Assembly: GCA_008508345.1 (NCBI GenBank)
Contig: QNGE01000977.1
Coordinates: 22,925-86,924 of the forward strand
DNA length: 64,000 nucleotides
Direction: 5' to 3'
Source of the DNA: Paragonimus westermani
Taxonomy: Eukaryota; Platyhelminthes; Trematoda; Plagiorchiida; Troglotrematidae
Part shown: in pieces, positions 9,790 through 21,300 of the stretch
How the letters are laid out: every line of letters begins with the position of its first letter
Position numbering within the stretch: the first letter of the stretch is position 1
Translations under genes and position numbers: made by a program
The notes under the pieces: generated by a model
What the model saw: only the letters and a program-made list of their open reading frames with translations
Told to the model about the DNA's origin: nothing
The model's database searches: none

Positions 9790-10040
9790 TGGTTTAGTAC
9801 TCGAGTGCTTGTCAAGAATGTTTAGTTGTTCAATTTTGGGTGTCTTCTCAAAGAAAACAGAGCACCTTACTAGCCGAGTCAGTACCATTGTCTCTTCTTG
9901 CGCGTTATTAGGACCCTTGTGCAATCAGAATACGGTTGTCTTGTCCGATGGTATTTTCGTCGGAATTGGGCCACGTTTCCGAACCATAGAACAAAATACA
10001 ACATGTGTAGTCATTACTTTTTCTTACTTCCAACGACAAA
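9790..10040 (-). mobile_element. LINE fragment, same family as copy A
   Basis: The minus strand near 9970-10010 reads CCILFYGSETWP, the well-conserved YGSETWP of the C-terminal part of this RTE-like family, followed by decayed sequence in the same frame with several stops. Open frames on the plus strand here are the antisense of this fragment. Confidence 0.6.
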
Positions 10041-10650
10041 CGGAGGTTTGTCAAAGTGTGAGCACGTATTTCTTTGAATCTTCTTTGCGAGAAGGACAGT
10101 TGCAGAGAACGTTACGCACATCCGATTCGAAGGCAGCTTCTATGTCTACTACTCCCACGACCATCGACTACTTGTTTGAATGCCGCTTATTTAAGCCACT
10201 TCTCAAGGCACGAATGTGATAATTGTGCCGGATCGGAATTCCGTCAATCATTCATGCATCCCGCTGTCCCTGGGTTTAGCCAGGCTAGGTAAAAATAAGG
10301 CCACTGGTTAGTTCGGACTCAATAGACTGTGGTTGTCACAAAATTTGGGTCTCTTTTTCTGGAATGGTGTCTACTGTTAGTAAGAACCAATAACGAGATC
10401 TCTCCAGTTCTCCAAATCATCTGAAGGCATTTTGCTTGTTTTGACATTAAGCTCACTCCGTCATCCTTGTAAAGGGGAAATCGAAACCTAGTTCGGGAAC
10501 CACTCCACATTTCAGGAACTTAGGCTTCTGAGCCACTTCGACGAAATGCCGTGTGGAACCCAGTAACTAGCCGTTCGGCCATCGTCGTCTATATGGTCAG
10601 GTTGAAATCAGTTAAAATCGAAGTGTCCATCCACCTATGAAGTCGGTGTA

Positions 10651-10851
10651 ACTGGCTAGTAATAAATGAGCCACCTTTCTCACATGTGTTTCCACTTACA
10701 CCAACTTGACGGCAAGCACAACCATGAATCGGGGGAAACAGCATTCTGCTATTTCCAAACGAAAAGGTTCGTTCAATCTGCTCCCAATGTTCAACCAAGT
10801 GATGCCCATGGTCTTTGTGCGAACTTTTAGTTGGCTTACATCCCAGTTCTC
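10651..10851 (+). repeat. Direct repeat R4, copy 1 (upstream of RUNDC1)
   Basis: About 95% identical to 14991-15187. The differences are roughly eight substitutions and one 4-base gap. The pair lies 4.34 kb apart in the same orientation and flanks RUNDC1 exons 1 and 2. It has no coding features and no terminal inverted repeats. Confidence 0.9.
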
Positions 10852-11129
10852 TGTTAAGAGATGTGACTTACCGAGATGGCGCTACTGTAATTATCTGTCT
10901 GTTGTAAGGTCTGTAGAGTTGTTAATAACGAAGATCAGAAGGGGCTTGGATCTAATTTGGATATGACATTGAGGGAGTGTTCACAAGTAGCATCGCTTAC
11001 CCACTCTACTGTTTGCAGTAGGCCCGATTCATATTGCTAGACGGTCTGTGTCGTGTAGCATTAATGTTGTGAATACTCATGGTTAAATGTTGGCTGATAT
11101 AATGCTAGAACGCTCTGATCTGATCAGGT

Positions 11130-11425
11130 GAATGTTTGGGGCTCTCAAACACAGCCTTCGGTTGAAAGGCTCCTACCGCAAGGCGATAGCTGGGTAGCAG
11201 TTCATTAGAACTAGTATTTTCTCCGAGAAAACGTCTTCCTCCGACTCCCAGCCTGGGTGACCAGGCGACTGTGACTCCTCAGCTTCCTATTTGTTGGTCT
11301 GACTGACATAAGCGACTTTATCGGTATGATCACCACACCGTCTAGTTCAGTCCAATAGATCATCAAGTGTGTAAGTCGTCTCATCGCGTCAAAGTCCAGT
11401 TTGCTTGTCACTCTGTGATCGCATT
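11130..11425 (+). repeat. Dispersed repeat R1, copy 2
   Basis: Follows the same order of landmarks as 1-290: ctctcaaacacagcctt, ctaccgcaaggc, cccagcctgggtgaccaggcgactgtgactcc, ttgttggtctgactgacat and catcgcgtcaaagtccag. The two copies are clearly diverged. Confidence 0.55.
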
Positions 11426-12000
11426 ACGGAACCGAATCCCGGCTGCGTATCTTGGTGACTGTCACCATGTACTGTCGCTTATCCATCTGACAGGTTGTAA
11501 CGAAACAGTTTACCAGGAACTCCAAACATCTGTGCAATCTTTGCGAAGCGGCTTCCTCGAACACCGAGACTGCAACAGTTGCACACAATCTACCCCTTGT
11601 TAGAAGTTGGTTTTTGGTAACTCATGTCGATTAACGTTGCAACTCTTCCCTGCTGGACATTGGACAGTACCAGTCTATGGGTACAGAGGTAGCCTCCTTC
11701 TCATAGCTTTTCTCACGTCTTCAAAGTCCGTCCGTTTAACTGATTTCTCCATCACCAGTGGTATTCCTTATAGTATGAGATTTCGTACACAAACATCGTT
11801 CTCACTACCGCACTTAATTTCCTACGATGCAAGTTAGCCAAAGTAATCTGAGCTGTGAACTCGGACGATGACATTCTCCAGAAGTAGGTTTGGTAAGCAG
11901 GCATTGGAGGAGCCCTTGTCTTCGCGTAACAAATAATACATAATCATGGTTGTATGCTGACTGCCAGTACGCCCGGATCATGACACAAGGGTGACCAAGA
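11426..12000. other. Region upstream of RUNDC1, nothing recognised
   Basis: No convincing coding exon, TATA box or CpG-rich segment stands out. The first exon (5' untranslated) of RUNDC1, if separate, could lie here or further upstream. Confidence 0.3.
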
Positions 12001-12009
12001 TTCTCGGCA

Positions 12010-12107
12010 GTTTTTTGCCGACATTTTTGCTCCTTTGCTTTCTTGACGGCTTTTTCCTCTTGTTTTACAGATCAGGATAGCCGTATCCACATCCGGTGCG
12101 CTTTTGA
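12010..12107 (+). promoter_or_regulatory. 3' splice site and 5' UTR of the RUNDC1 start exon
   Basis: A long pyrimidine-rich tract (about 12010-12068) ends in ttgttttacag at 12070, an excellent 3' splice site, 37 bases before the ATG at 12108. An in-frame TGA directly precedes that ATG, so no coding exon can join here. The site therefore accepts either a noncoding first exon or a trans-spliced leader, which flatworms use on a subset of genes. Confidence 0.6.
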
Positions 12108-12359
12108 ATGATTCGCGACGACTTTACGTACAGTGATTCTCCTGAGGAATCGTTTTCGATCGTTGATGAAGATGGACAGCCGAAAGAACGATGGACCCCT
12201 TTGGGTGCAAATTCGAGCCCAGAACCTGCTGTTAACCGGAAAAAAGAAGAGTTTCACTCAGAAGCAACTTATGCGAATTCGCAAGCATTCTCAAACCTGG
12301 TTTTGGAGAACGAGCGCATGAACCGTGCGCTAATGGCACTTACATCGCATTTTGCTCAG
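12108..12359 (+). CDS. RUNDC1: RUNDC1 exon 1 (residues 1-84)
   Basis: Starts at ATG 12108 and ends with HFAQ before gtaaat, phase 0. The first 60 residues are acidic and polar, with RWTPLGA aligned to the short RW-P-GA motif in vertebrate RUNDC1. LENERMNRALMALTSHFAQ opens the first coiled-coil segment and is the strongest family match in this exon. Confidence 0.9.
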
Positions 12360-15300
12360 GTAAATCGGTTTCATTTTTCGGACGTCGCCGTCCGACACCC
12401 TGTCAGTTTCACGGGCTTGCATTAAGCCTGATGAGGATTTTTTTCTCTATTTTCCTGCTTTGGTTGCAACGTGCTTCTGCTGGATTGTATAATTTTTCCG
12501 TTCTAGAATGTTTCTAGCTTGTACTTCGTAATGGGTCGTGCCCCCATACAGCTTTTATATTCACATAGGCTTTGCACAGTCGAGTCTCACCCACTACGGT
12601 TAAAGCATTAACTGCAGATCGCGCCCTCTCATATCTTCAATACTCGTTGTCTTCCAACTATGGTGGCCTAATACCCACATCACATCCAGTTTTTGTACTA
12701 TTTCACAGTGGTTCGTTTTGGTTTCTCAAACATTCCAGGTTCAGTTTCGAATTGGTCAGGTTGTAAATGCCGAGAGTGGGTGTCGTGAAGATATGCTGAA
12801 GTCATTGGAACAGTTTGCATCTCGTGGAATTCCTGATCTGCAATTGTGCACGCCTCCGTCAAAATCAGTAAGTGTTCGTTAACTTTGACCACGCCGAAAG
12901 AAACTTTATAGTTTGTTTATAATCTCTAAATCACTCATGAACTATGTCCTGTCACCTTTTATATGATTTGATGGGTTTTGGTCACTATACCTATGATTTC
13001 TTTAACCATCTGAACGCGGCTTGGATGCCTAAAGTAATAATCCTCATTTGGTGCGCTAGCTCTCAACCGATTTCAAGATGGTTACAGTGTTTCTGTTATG
13101 CAAAAAATTCAGTTGATTTTCTGACCGTTAAGTTCCCATTCTTCTCCTGGTAGACATTCAAGAAAATACATATTTATCTTTGTGAATTCGTACCAGTTAG
13201 TACCTGACAACCTTTATTCGCACATGGTAAGCTTGAGAAATTACAGAGTCCTAAATGTTCTGCTCCATTTGACCATAGGCTGATAACCAAATGTGATTTA
13301 ATGCATCGTTACTGCCAGTACTATATTGAGTACTTTCCTGCTGGTAACTAGCTGGTTATGGTTGCTAGCGAACTAGACCTTAAGGTGATCGTTTAAGACC
13401 ATAAACTTGACCAGGCGATACCGTGGCTCAAACCACCGTTCGTCTCAGCAATGCCGAGAGGGATCCTAGATTAGGAGAATTAGAATGGAGGAGGAGGAAA
13501 CGAGATAAAATAAAACCAACATGATAAACCATGAACTTGACTGAGACACGCTGCCATCCTGACTAACGTTCATAACCAGCGAGCTAAATAATCACAAAGT
13601 CCCCTACCAGGCATTCACTGTCTGCTCACTTTACTTCTTGAAATTACCGCGGTCTCCATATTCTGTGACCTCATCATCACGACAAATGCTTGGCTAGCAT
13701 GCGCAATACTTGACCCACCCATCACAGATTGCACTTTTATTAGCCAGTCAGTCAGTCGTAGGTATGATGTCATTTTAAATGTGCTCGTGAGCTACCATCT
13801 TTTCCATGTGATCATCCCATCTAAGCTCATTGACAGATACCTTCGTTGTCAGCAGGCCATTTTTCCAACTATAGGACAAAACGGGTCATTCGCACACACT
13901 GTTACTCTTTTTTCAGCGATGATCGAACATCTTTTCGATCGCACAAACGACGTAGGCTGACAGGGGAACTGGGTGCCTTTGTCAATATCAGAAGTGTTAC
14001 GAGTTGATGAGATGGTGCTATCCAAGCAAGTACAACAGCCCCGTCTCAATTAGACCACCTGAGTTTAAAAAAACGTGAGTGGAGGACTGCCTCACTCTTG
14101 AAGTGGCACTTCGCACTTTGAAGGTGCGGGGCTTAATACATGTGGATCAGTCTGGTTATTCACCCCATTTCACATAATCTGTGTACATTCACTAGAGCGT
14201 CTGTGTAAGACAATTTCTACATACTCCAAGCCGGTCAGCTGAGCGCCGAGAAGAAACCCCACGCTAGGTTCACTGGACTTCTCAAGCGCATCTTTTAAAA
14301 TGTCCTCCATGACAAAGTCAGGTATGAAGAATAAGACAATCGAGCACCTCTGGGAAGCACCGCTGTAACTGATTAGCACCCGAAGACAGTTCTCCATATA
14401 CCTTCATTACGCTTGCCGACATGTTGACGTTTCTCTGCTACTTCTTTTGCAAAGGAGACGATTTCGAATTGAAGGCATGGTTTCCGTTAAAAAAACGTTC
14501 GGTCCCTCCTACGAATACTAGTGTTCTAAGACCTCTCATAGCATGAACATTTTGTCGAAATTCCCGACCTACTTGGAATCGCCTTTCTTTCATTTCTGTT
14601 TTTGGTGAGCCGATTTGTTTTAAGGCCGTCAAGTAACTTGAGCGTAATAGAAACTTGACCGGTGTCTGCAACTCGGGCCCTCTTCTGGAAGATGGGACTA
14701 CTGTAGCTATTCACTAATTACCGGCAGCCTCTGGTTTTTTCATACGTGTGGCAAAATTTTATTCTTTCTAATATTTACCCCTCCGCACCATCCTTGAATA
14801 GAGAAGAAAGGAGGTCTGGTCCTGGAGGGTTGTTACGTTCCAACAATTTTAAGCACTTCGGCTACCCCTTCTGACGGACGACCGTCCGGATGGCAATAAA
14901 TGGCCATACAGCTCCGGTTGTCTGTGTGATTGGGTTGTGGGCAGTTAGGCTGTTTCTCAAAGTGTTAGGCTCACGCGTCTGTTTGGCGCGGCTGGCTAAC
15001 GATAAATGAGCCATCTTATATGTGTTTCCGCTTACACCAACTTGACGGCAAGCACAACCATGAATCGGGGGAAACAGCATTCTGCTATTTCCATACTAAA
15101 AGGTTCGTTCAATCTGCTCCCAATGTTCAACCAAGTGATGCCCATGGTCTTTGTGCGAACTTTTAGTTGGCTTACATCCCAGTTCTCGACGGTTGTTGCT
15201 CTATCCGGAGCCAGACTAAACCAGTGGATGCTTGGTTATGACGTTTGTTGACTTGACAGCATCTCATCCTGTCACAAGTGATTGCACAGTCTATTCGGGA

Positions 15301-18300
15301 CACACTTATTCATTGCTGGCTTTCATAGGTGTTGCGGCTTGTCTTTGCTGTTCGCCAGATTCATGTGACTTGGTTGGGGCAGTTTGTTAATCAGTGTCAC
15401 CCGGTGAACGCTCCCTGTACCTTCTTCATTCGAATGCCAACCGCTCATCCTTCACTTACGGTTGTGAGACTTTTGATTAATAGATAGAACGAAGCGGATA
15501 CTCCCGGCGTCACAATCTTGTTCCAGTTGGTTGCTCCGAAATGCTTAACATTTTTTAACAAGTTGGCTCCATTCATATTTGACTGCTATGTTAGTGATTT
15601 ATGTCTATAGCTAAAATGCACATGGTACTCTGCATGTGACAAAGCATCTGGCATAGAAGTATCATTGTCGAATCGTGCAAACTGAGATACGCACAGTTAC
15701 AGCGTCCCTTCGCAGTTGTCCTTTCTTTAATTTCGGGCACGAAGTAACACTTAATCGTTTCACCTCTGAACGAAGTCGACCAAGTTGCTTGTTCGTACGA
15801 CGAAGTCTCTATGTCTAGTCTGTCTCAGAAATTTGACGTGAGCGTCTTAAACTACATCCGGTAGCATCTGATCGACCGTGCATTTGGGGGGGGGGGGTAC
15901 ACTAATATATGGAACATGCAACTCTTCTGATTTGTGCCATCAAGGCCTGATCAGTGTACTACTTTTGACCGAATGTAAGCAGCGGTTCACTGAAATCCAG
16001 TTAAGTGAGCATAGATTAGTTTTGAAACTCGATGCGATCCCCCACTTCATGATGACCGTGAGATTAAGCTTCTCTGTCACTGGAGATCCTGATGGGGAAG
16101 CCTTCAGATCAGCGGTTATCCGCGAGTGAATTCGATTTAGTAGCTGTGTTAGATTATCAGACTCGCAGCACATCTGAGAGGGTACTCGCCAGAGAAAATT
16201 GCCCAGTTGTAGTATAGTTTGTAGATTAAAACCGGTTGTGTTGACTTTGGAGAACCATTAGTATTCACAGGTGTTGCCTTACTCTCACTTGCAGCTCGGT
16301 TGTTTGTTTGCAAGGTGTAGGCACCTTGATGCTGAATGTTTGAATATGGACGTAGTCATTTTCAGTAGTTAGGTCCCTTCCCGTCCCATCTTTTTTCCTT
16401 CTCTTTTTCTATATAGGGCTTGCTGTTTCTTCATGGTTGTGTGGCAGTTAAGCATTAGTGTTAACCACTGATGTATTGCTGTCTATGATGATGATGATTC
16501 ACAGGTGTATAAAGAACAAAAATTGGGGATCAGGATAGTATGCGAAAGTATTATTGGGTAAATAATGTTATTGTCAGGATAACCTGATATTTTCCGATGC
16601 AAAGAGGCTTGAAGTATTCCACCCTGAGTATTTAATTTGAATTTCTGACCTGTGAGACCACAGTAGATAAGTCTTCAACTTTGTCGTAGGCCAGTGACCC
16701 AAGAATGTGGAAATGCTAGTTCATTCAACCCAAGGGCGTTGTGGTCTGATTATAGTTACTGCTGAATACCATGAATTTATTCAGTGCTACCTGTAACATT
16801 TAAGTCATCACGAAGGGTGTCTCAATGTACTGGATAATACGCTACCAGTCGCGGTCAACCGTTGGACCAACGGTGTTTTTTCCGAGACTGTCCTTTAACC
16901 CCCTCTCAAGGCGGAATGCAGCTATGCCACCTCTGTATTGATTGTTCTACTCTGTTTATCCGATCGTGTGTCACGACCTTAGCTGTCTTACACGGTAGGT
17001 GCTTTTCGCTTTTCTGCTCTCCTTTGGCCTGTCTGGTATGAATGCGCTTTCAATGCCCGAGCTCTAGCCTACACAACTCTCCAAATCAATTCAGTGTATG
17101 GTTGTGATCGCCGTGTCACAGTCGTAAAGTAAACCCGGTTATCCAGCTCATCCCAGCACTACAGGGATAAAACTGGCTGAGCTTTTGAGATCACATGGGG
17201 GTTGCTTAGGTTTCAGGCAGTTTTAATTCGGCTTTCGAGTAGACTCAGTCTGAAGCACCTTACCGGGTCCGTTGACACACCTTAACCAATGGAAAATGCT
17301 ACACAGTGAGTGACGCACACATCGGAGACATCAAAACTTAGCCTGATTATTAGAATCACAATAAAACTGTGCCAGACTTACCACGGTTGCTGCCAGTCAC
17401 CTCTTGTTTACTGCATGCCAAACACGCTTGTGATGTTTAAGCTCGAGTCGGTACACAATGATGTTGTCACCTTGCTTGGTGATGGAATGTTTGTAGTCTA
17501 GGTACCAAGCTGGATGAACAACCTTTCATGTGCTACATGCTTACTGGCTTATAGTTGGGTTTCTATTCTGCTACCTACTCAACGACATCGTTTTCAAATG
17601 GCCTCCATTCTCATTCTTATGACTGCAGCTCTTTCAACTCCAATTTACTCTCTGTTGCTCTTTGTTTTAAAACTCGTAACATATAACCAAATGTTCATGT
17701 GCAGCTCTGTTGTAAACCTTCGAAGGAAAACGCTGGACCGTCTGTGGTCTATTAGTTTGTTTGATAGAAATCGAGTCCTCCTCCTCGTAATAACTAACAC
17801 GGAAAATCTTGGTCCAAAAAACAACACGACTGTGCTTGTTAGTTGCTTCCAAGGCAACCCTAAAGATGGGTGCAAGATACAACTTTATTCCTCTCCAACA
17901 ACGTGTGTGTAACAAGGGGAGAATTACAAAGTACCTATATGGTGCAATGCGACCTACAGAAACTCCCGAATCAGAAAATCGAAGGATATTTGCCAAAAAT
18001 ATTAGTTATGGTCACTAAACCACCAATAAGCATAGCGGAATAAAGGCCAAACAAGTAAACTAATGGCGAAAGTCAACTCTCGACTGTTCACGATACTGCC
18101 GGTCATTCTGATAGGAGAAAACCGTTTTCTCGAAGAAGGGAACGGTTTTACACGGGAAAAAGTGGATTCCCTAACAAGCTTTCGTCTTCCGTATCTTACC
18201 TGCAAACCGCACGAAAAAGTGCTTACATCTGCTAATTACCAACACTCCTCTTGTGCGAAGTTCACAATCTCGACCACTGTAGATCCCTCGACAGCTGCAT

Positions 18301-21300
18301 TCATGTCTGGTGTTCGCCTTTGTTTTATGTGTTTCGTGGTTTTCATGATTTTGTTTGCGAGTGCTGTGCGGATGTTTGCAAAACACCTTAGAATCGGGTG
18401 AATGTCACCGAAATGAACCATTTTCGGCACGCCTGCAAATACTTTGTGTCTGACAAAGTGCGTCCTTTTACTGACGTTAACTTTACCTATCGTTACTCCG
18501 TCATGAAGTTACACCGTGTCATATGGCTTGGCTTCTGAAAATTAAATCAGTGGGCTTTCACAAATGATGCTTTCTTGGTAAATCGGTTGATTATGTTTGC
18601 CAGAGTGTGTGTACTTTGTGCATATGCTCTGTGTTGTCAGTTATTCTGTTTCATCCGTGTTTATTCTCAGCAATCCGGCGATTCAGGTGACTATCTCTCC
18701 ACACTACAACCTAAACCGCAAAAGCTGATAGAAGAATTACGAACTCAGTTGGACGAATTGGAACGTTTTGCGTACGAGGTAAGCACATATGTGAGTGGTT
18801 GACCAGCTAATTCACCTGGTTGACATATCTTTGACGATCATTGACGACTACTTGAAATGGTTCATCCGCTTACCGATTGTGTTCGGGGAAAGCAGAAAGC
18901 TGTCTGTTCACGGATGATCCTCATACTGATTAGCCTAGGATTTTGTCACACAAATTGTTGATGTTTTTGTGTAAATTCGAACACGTTGATCGTTTCTTTA
19001 GCATTGGGAGATCTGAGGGATTGCTCTCAAGGAAATGTTGCGCATAGAAACACACCGATTTGAGACGTTTGATTCCTAAACTGATGACTTGAACACCACT
19101 ACCCTTGAAGTCGCAGCACGCATTGATTGCATTATCCAGCATCCAACTTCCTAGCTCTCTACCGAGTCGTTGTATCAGTGGCCCAGTGCTGTGCATCCCT
19201 CACATCCTGTGAGGTAACTCGTAAATAAACAGCCCGGCTGTCAATATACGCTCATCATAAACTGCGGCTTATTGTCTATCATGTCTATTCGAGATCGTAA
19301 TAATTGGAATGTAGGGCCTTCCAGATGATGGTTCTTCGAGTGACATAACCGTCATGTTAACGTGTTTTGATTCAATGGAAATTCATGGGATGTGGATACA
19401 ACTTATTGGAAATTGCTGTCCAAAAATTACAACCTGTGAGAAAAGACCAGCGGCTCTTGAGGACAACAGAGACAAATCTATCTGTTTCCAGGCCGATATT
19501 GTGTGGGTTTTGCCAGTTTTCAACATCTGTACCTGCATTAAAATGACGTTCAAAGAACAGTTTCATAAAATCCAGCAGCCTGGGAAACTGGGGTGGTCAT
19601 ACGTTACGGTTTAACATTTTGCGGATGACAACACGTCACAATTATATATCTATTGGCTGGAACGATATGACTACAACCAACCAGAAGTGTCTTACTTACC
19701 ATGCTGCCATTGGTTCGACAACTGTCAAACGAGTGGAGCCCTCTACGAATCAAGCGCCAGGAGAACGCCACCTGTAAAAGTGCCCGTAACCTGAAATGCA
19801 ACGAACTCGTAACTGTATCTGCACCTCGCGGTCTTCCATTTCTGTTGCGTTGAGACTAACATTGGAATCGAGCTAGTTCATTACCTACTGTTAATCTCAC
19901 GAGTTCGACTTCTACAGAAGTGTTTCGCTTTTCAATTAAACCCATTAGATTTCAGTGGCAGAGTGGCTCATGGGGCGTTATGTGTAACGTAGCCGTATGT
20001 GTGACCAATTGTTTTCGACTGTCTAGTCGGGATTCGCCTTGCAGCATCGTGACAAAAGACCCAAATCCTTGAGAACGATGAAGCAATCCGAAGCGATAGA
20101 GGTTCCATCCATTCAGACCAAACGATCTGGATGAATGTGAGAAATGAACTGGTAACATTGAACGTAAATACAGCCAGAGGGGCTTACTGAAAAGTCTCGA
20201 AACCTTGTTTTTTTTCTCTGGGTCACTGGTGCGAATCCCGAGCTTTTGCAGGAATATAACCGCAAGCTTCATTGTAGGCGGATGGTCGGAAAGCGCAGAA
20301 ATGCATGCTTTTCCCCGGTCAGTGTTTGTCTGATCCAAACGCTGTTGAGCAAATCTGAAACTAGGTAAAAAAGCTACAATCCTTGTTTGAACTCGACAAC
20401 CCCAAAATAAACTCGAAAATGGCTTGAATCAGTATCCTCTCGTCACTTGAATCCGTAGTGTAAGCGATGAAATGACACAACCAGTCAGCGGGGTTTATCA
20501 GTCCACAAAACCGTAACACGTGCTATCGAAACCAATGTCTGTCTTTACTGCCGACATCTATAGGTGTTTCTGATTGCGTCTTGGGTGGGTGGAGATGTTT
20601 TTCTTCCCATTAAACTTGGGCGTCCAATTTTTGCACGCAATGTATGTGACACTCTCCAGCCCATTTGTCTGGTTTACTAAATCGTTTTACGTGCACTCTG
20701 AGATTCAACTGACGAGAACACAAGGACAATATGGTAAATTTAGATCCACTGTCACTCGGTTCTGACCATTCCTGGCCTCCTATTCGCTCACCGCTTTTGT
20801 CGATTTCACGCCGCGTTTATCTTCTACCTGTCTGTTTCAATCCGCCCACGTTTCATAACCGAGCAAGGACGGCTGGTTTTTCTTGTAGCCATTCTGTGTT
20901 CCACCTTGTTCGTGTGTTTATTGTTGGAGCGCAACTCTGTCTGACTGCAGTTCATGGGCCTTTTCTAGCCGCATTCGTCGACTTTAACTCCCAAATCATT
21001 CGTCTTACTTGTGATTGCCTAGGTTGCCGAGCTGTACTTCACATTTTACGTCGTCTTGTACTCGGCGCGTTACCGCTTTTACTCGTACATTCATTCACAC
21101 ATTACCAGTGTAAACATTGATGCATACTACCGCGAAGTAGTGGACGACGGCGAAGCTGATTGCCTGCACGTTATTTTGATCGGTGGCTTTTCCATATGTT
21201 GCCATTTCGGACGACCATAGCTCGTACACCGTGCAACTACGTCGTTGTCTAAAATTCTTATGATTTCTTCTAACTGCCATCATTTTTACTAATTACAGTG

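Larger units (their letters stand above)
12868..18670 (+). other. RUNDC1 intron 2 (5.8 kb)
   Basis: Contains direct repeat R4 copy 2 (14991-15187), a run of ten G (about 15888-15897), a solitary LINE 3' end (16286-16505) and dispersed repeat R3 (16815-17190). The rest, including open frames of 60-130 codons at 17514-18018 on both strands, shows nothing recognisable. Confidence 0.7.

Noticed and set aside
9809..10219. 136-codon plus-strand open frame
   Set aside because: It contains the antisense of the LINE motif YGSETWP; the real signal is on the minus strand.
17514..18018. Overlapping open frames on both strands in RUNDC1 intron 2
   Set aside because: Both strands are open, composition is biased and no motif is seen; there is no support for a nested gene.
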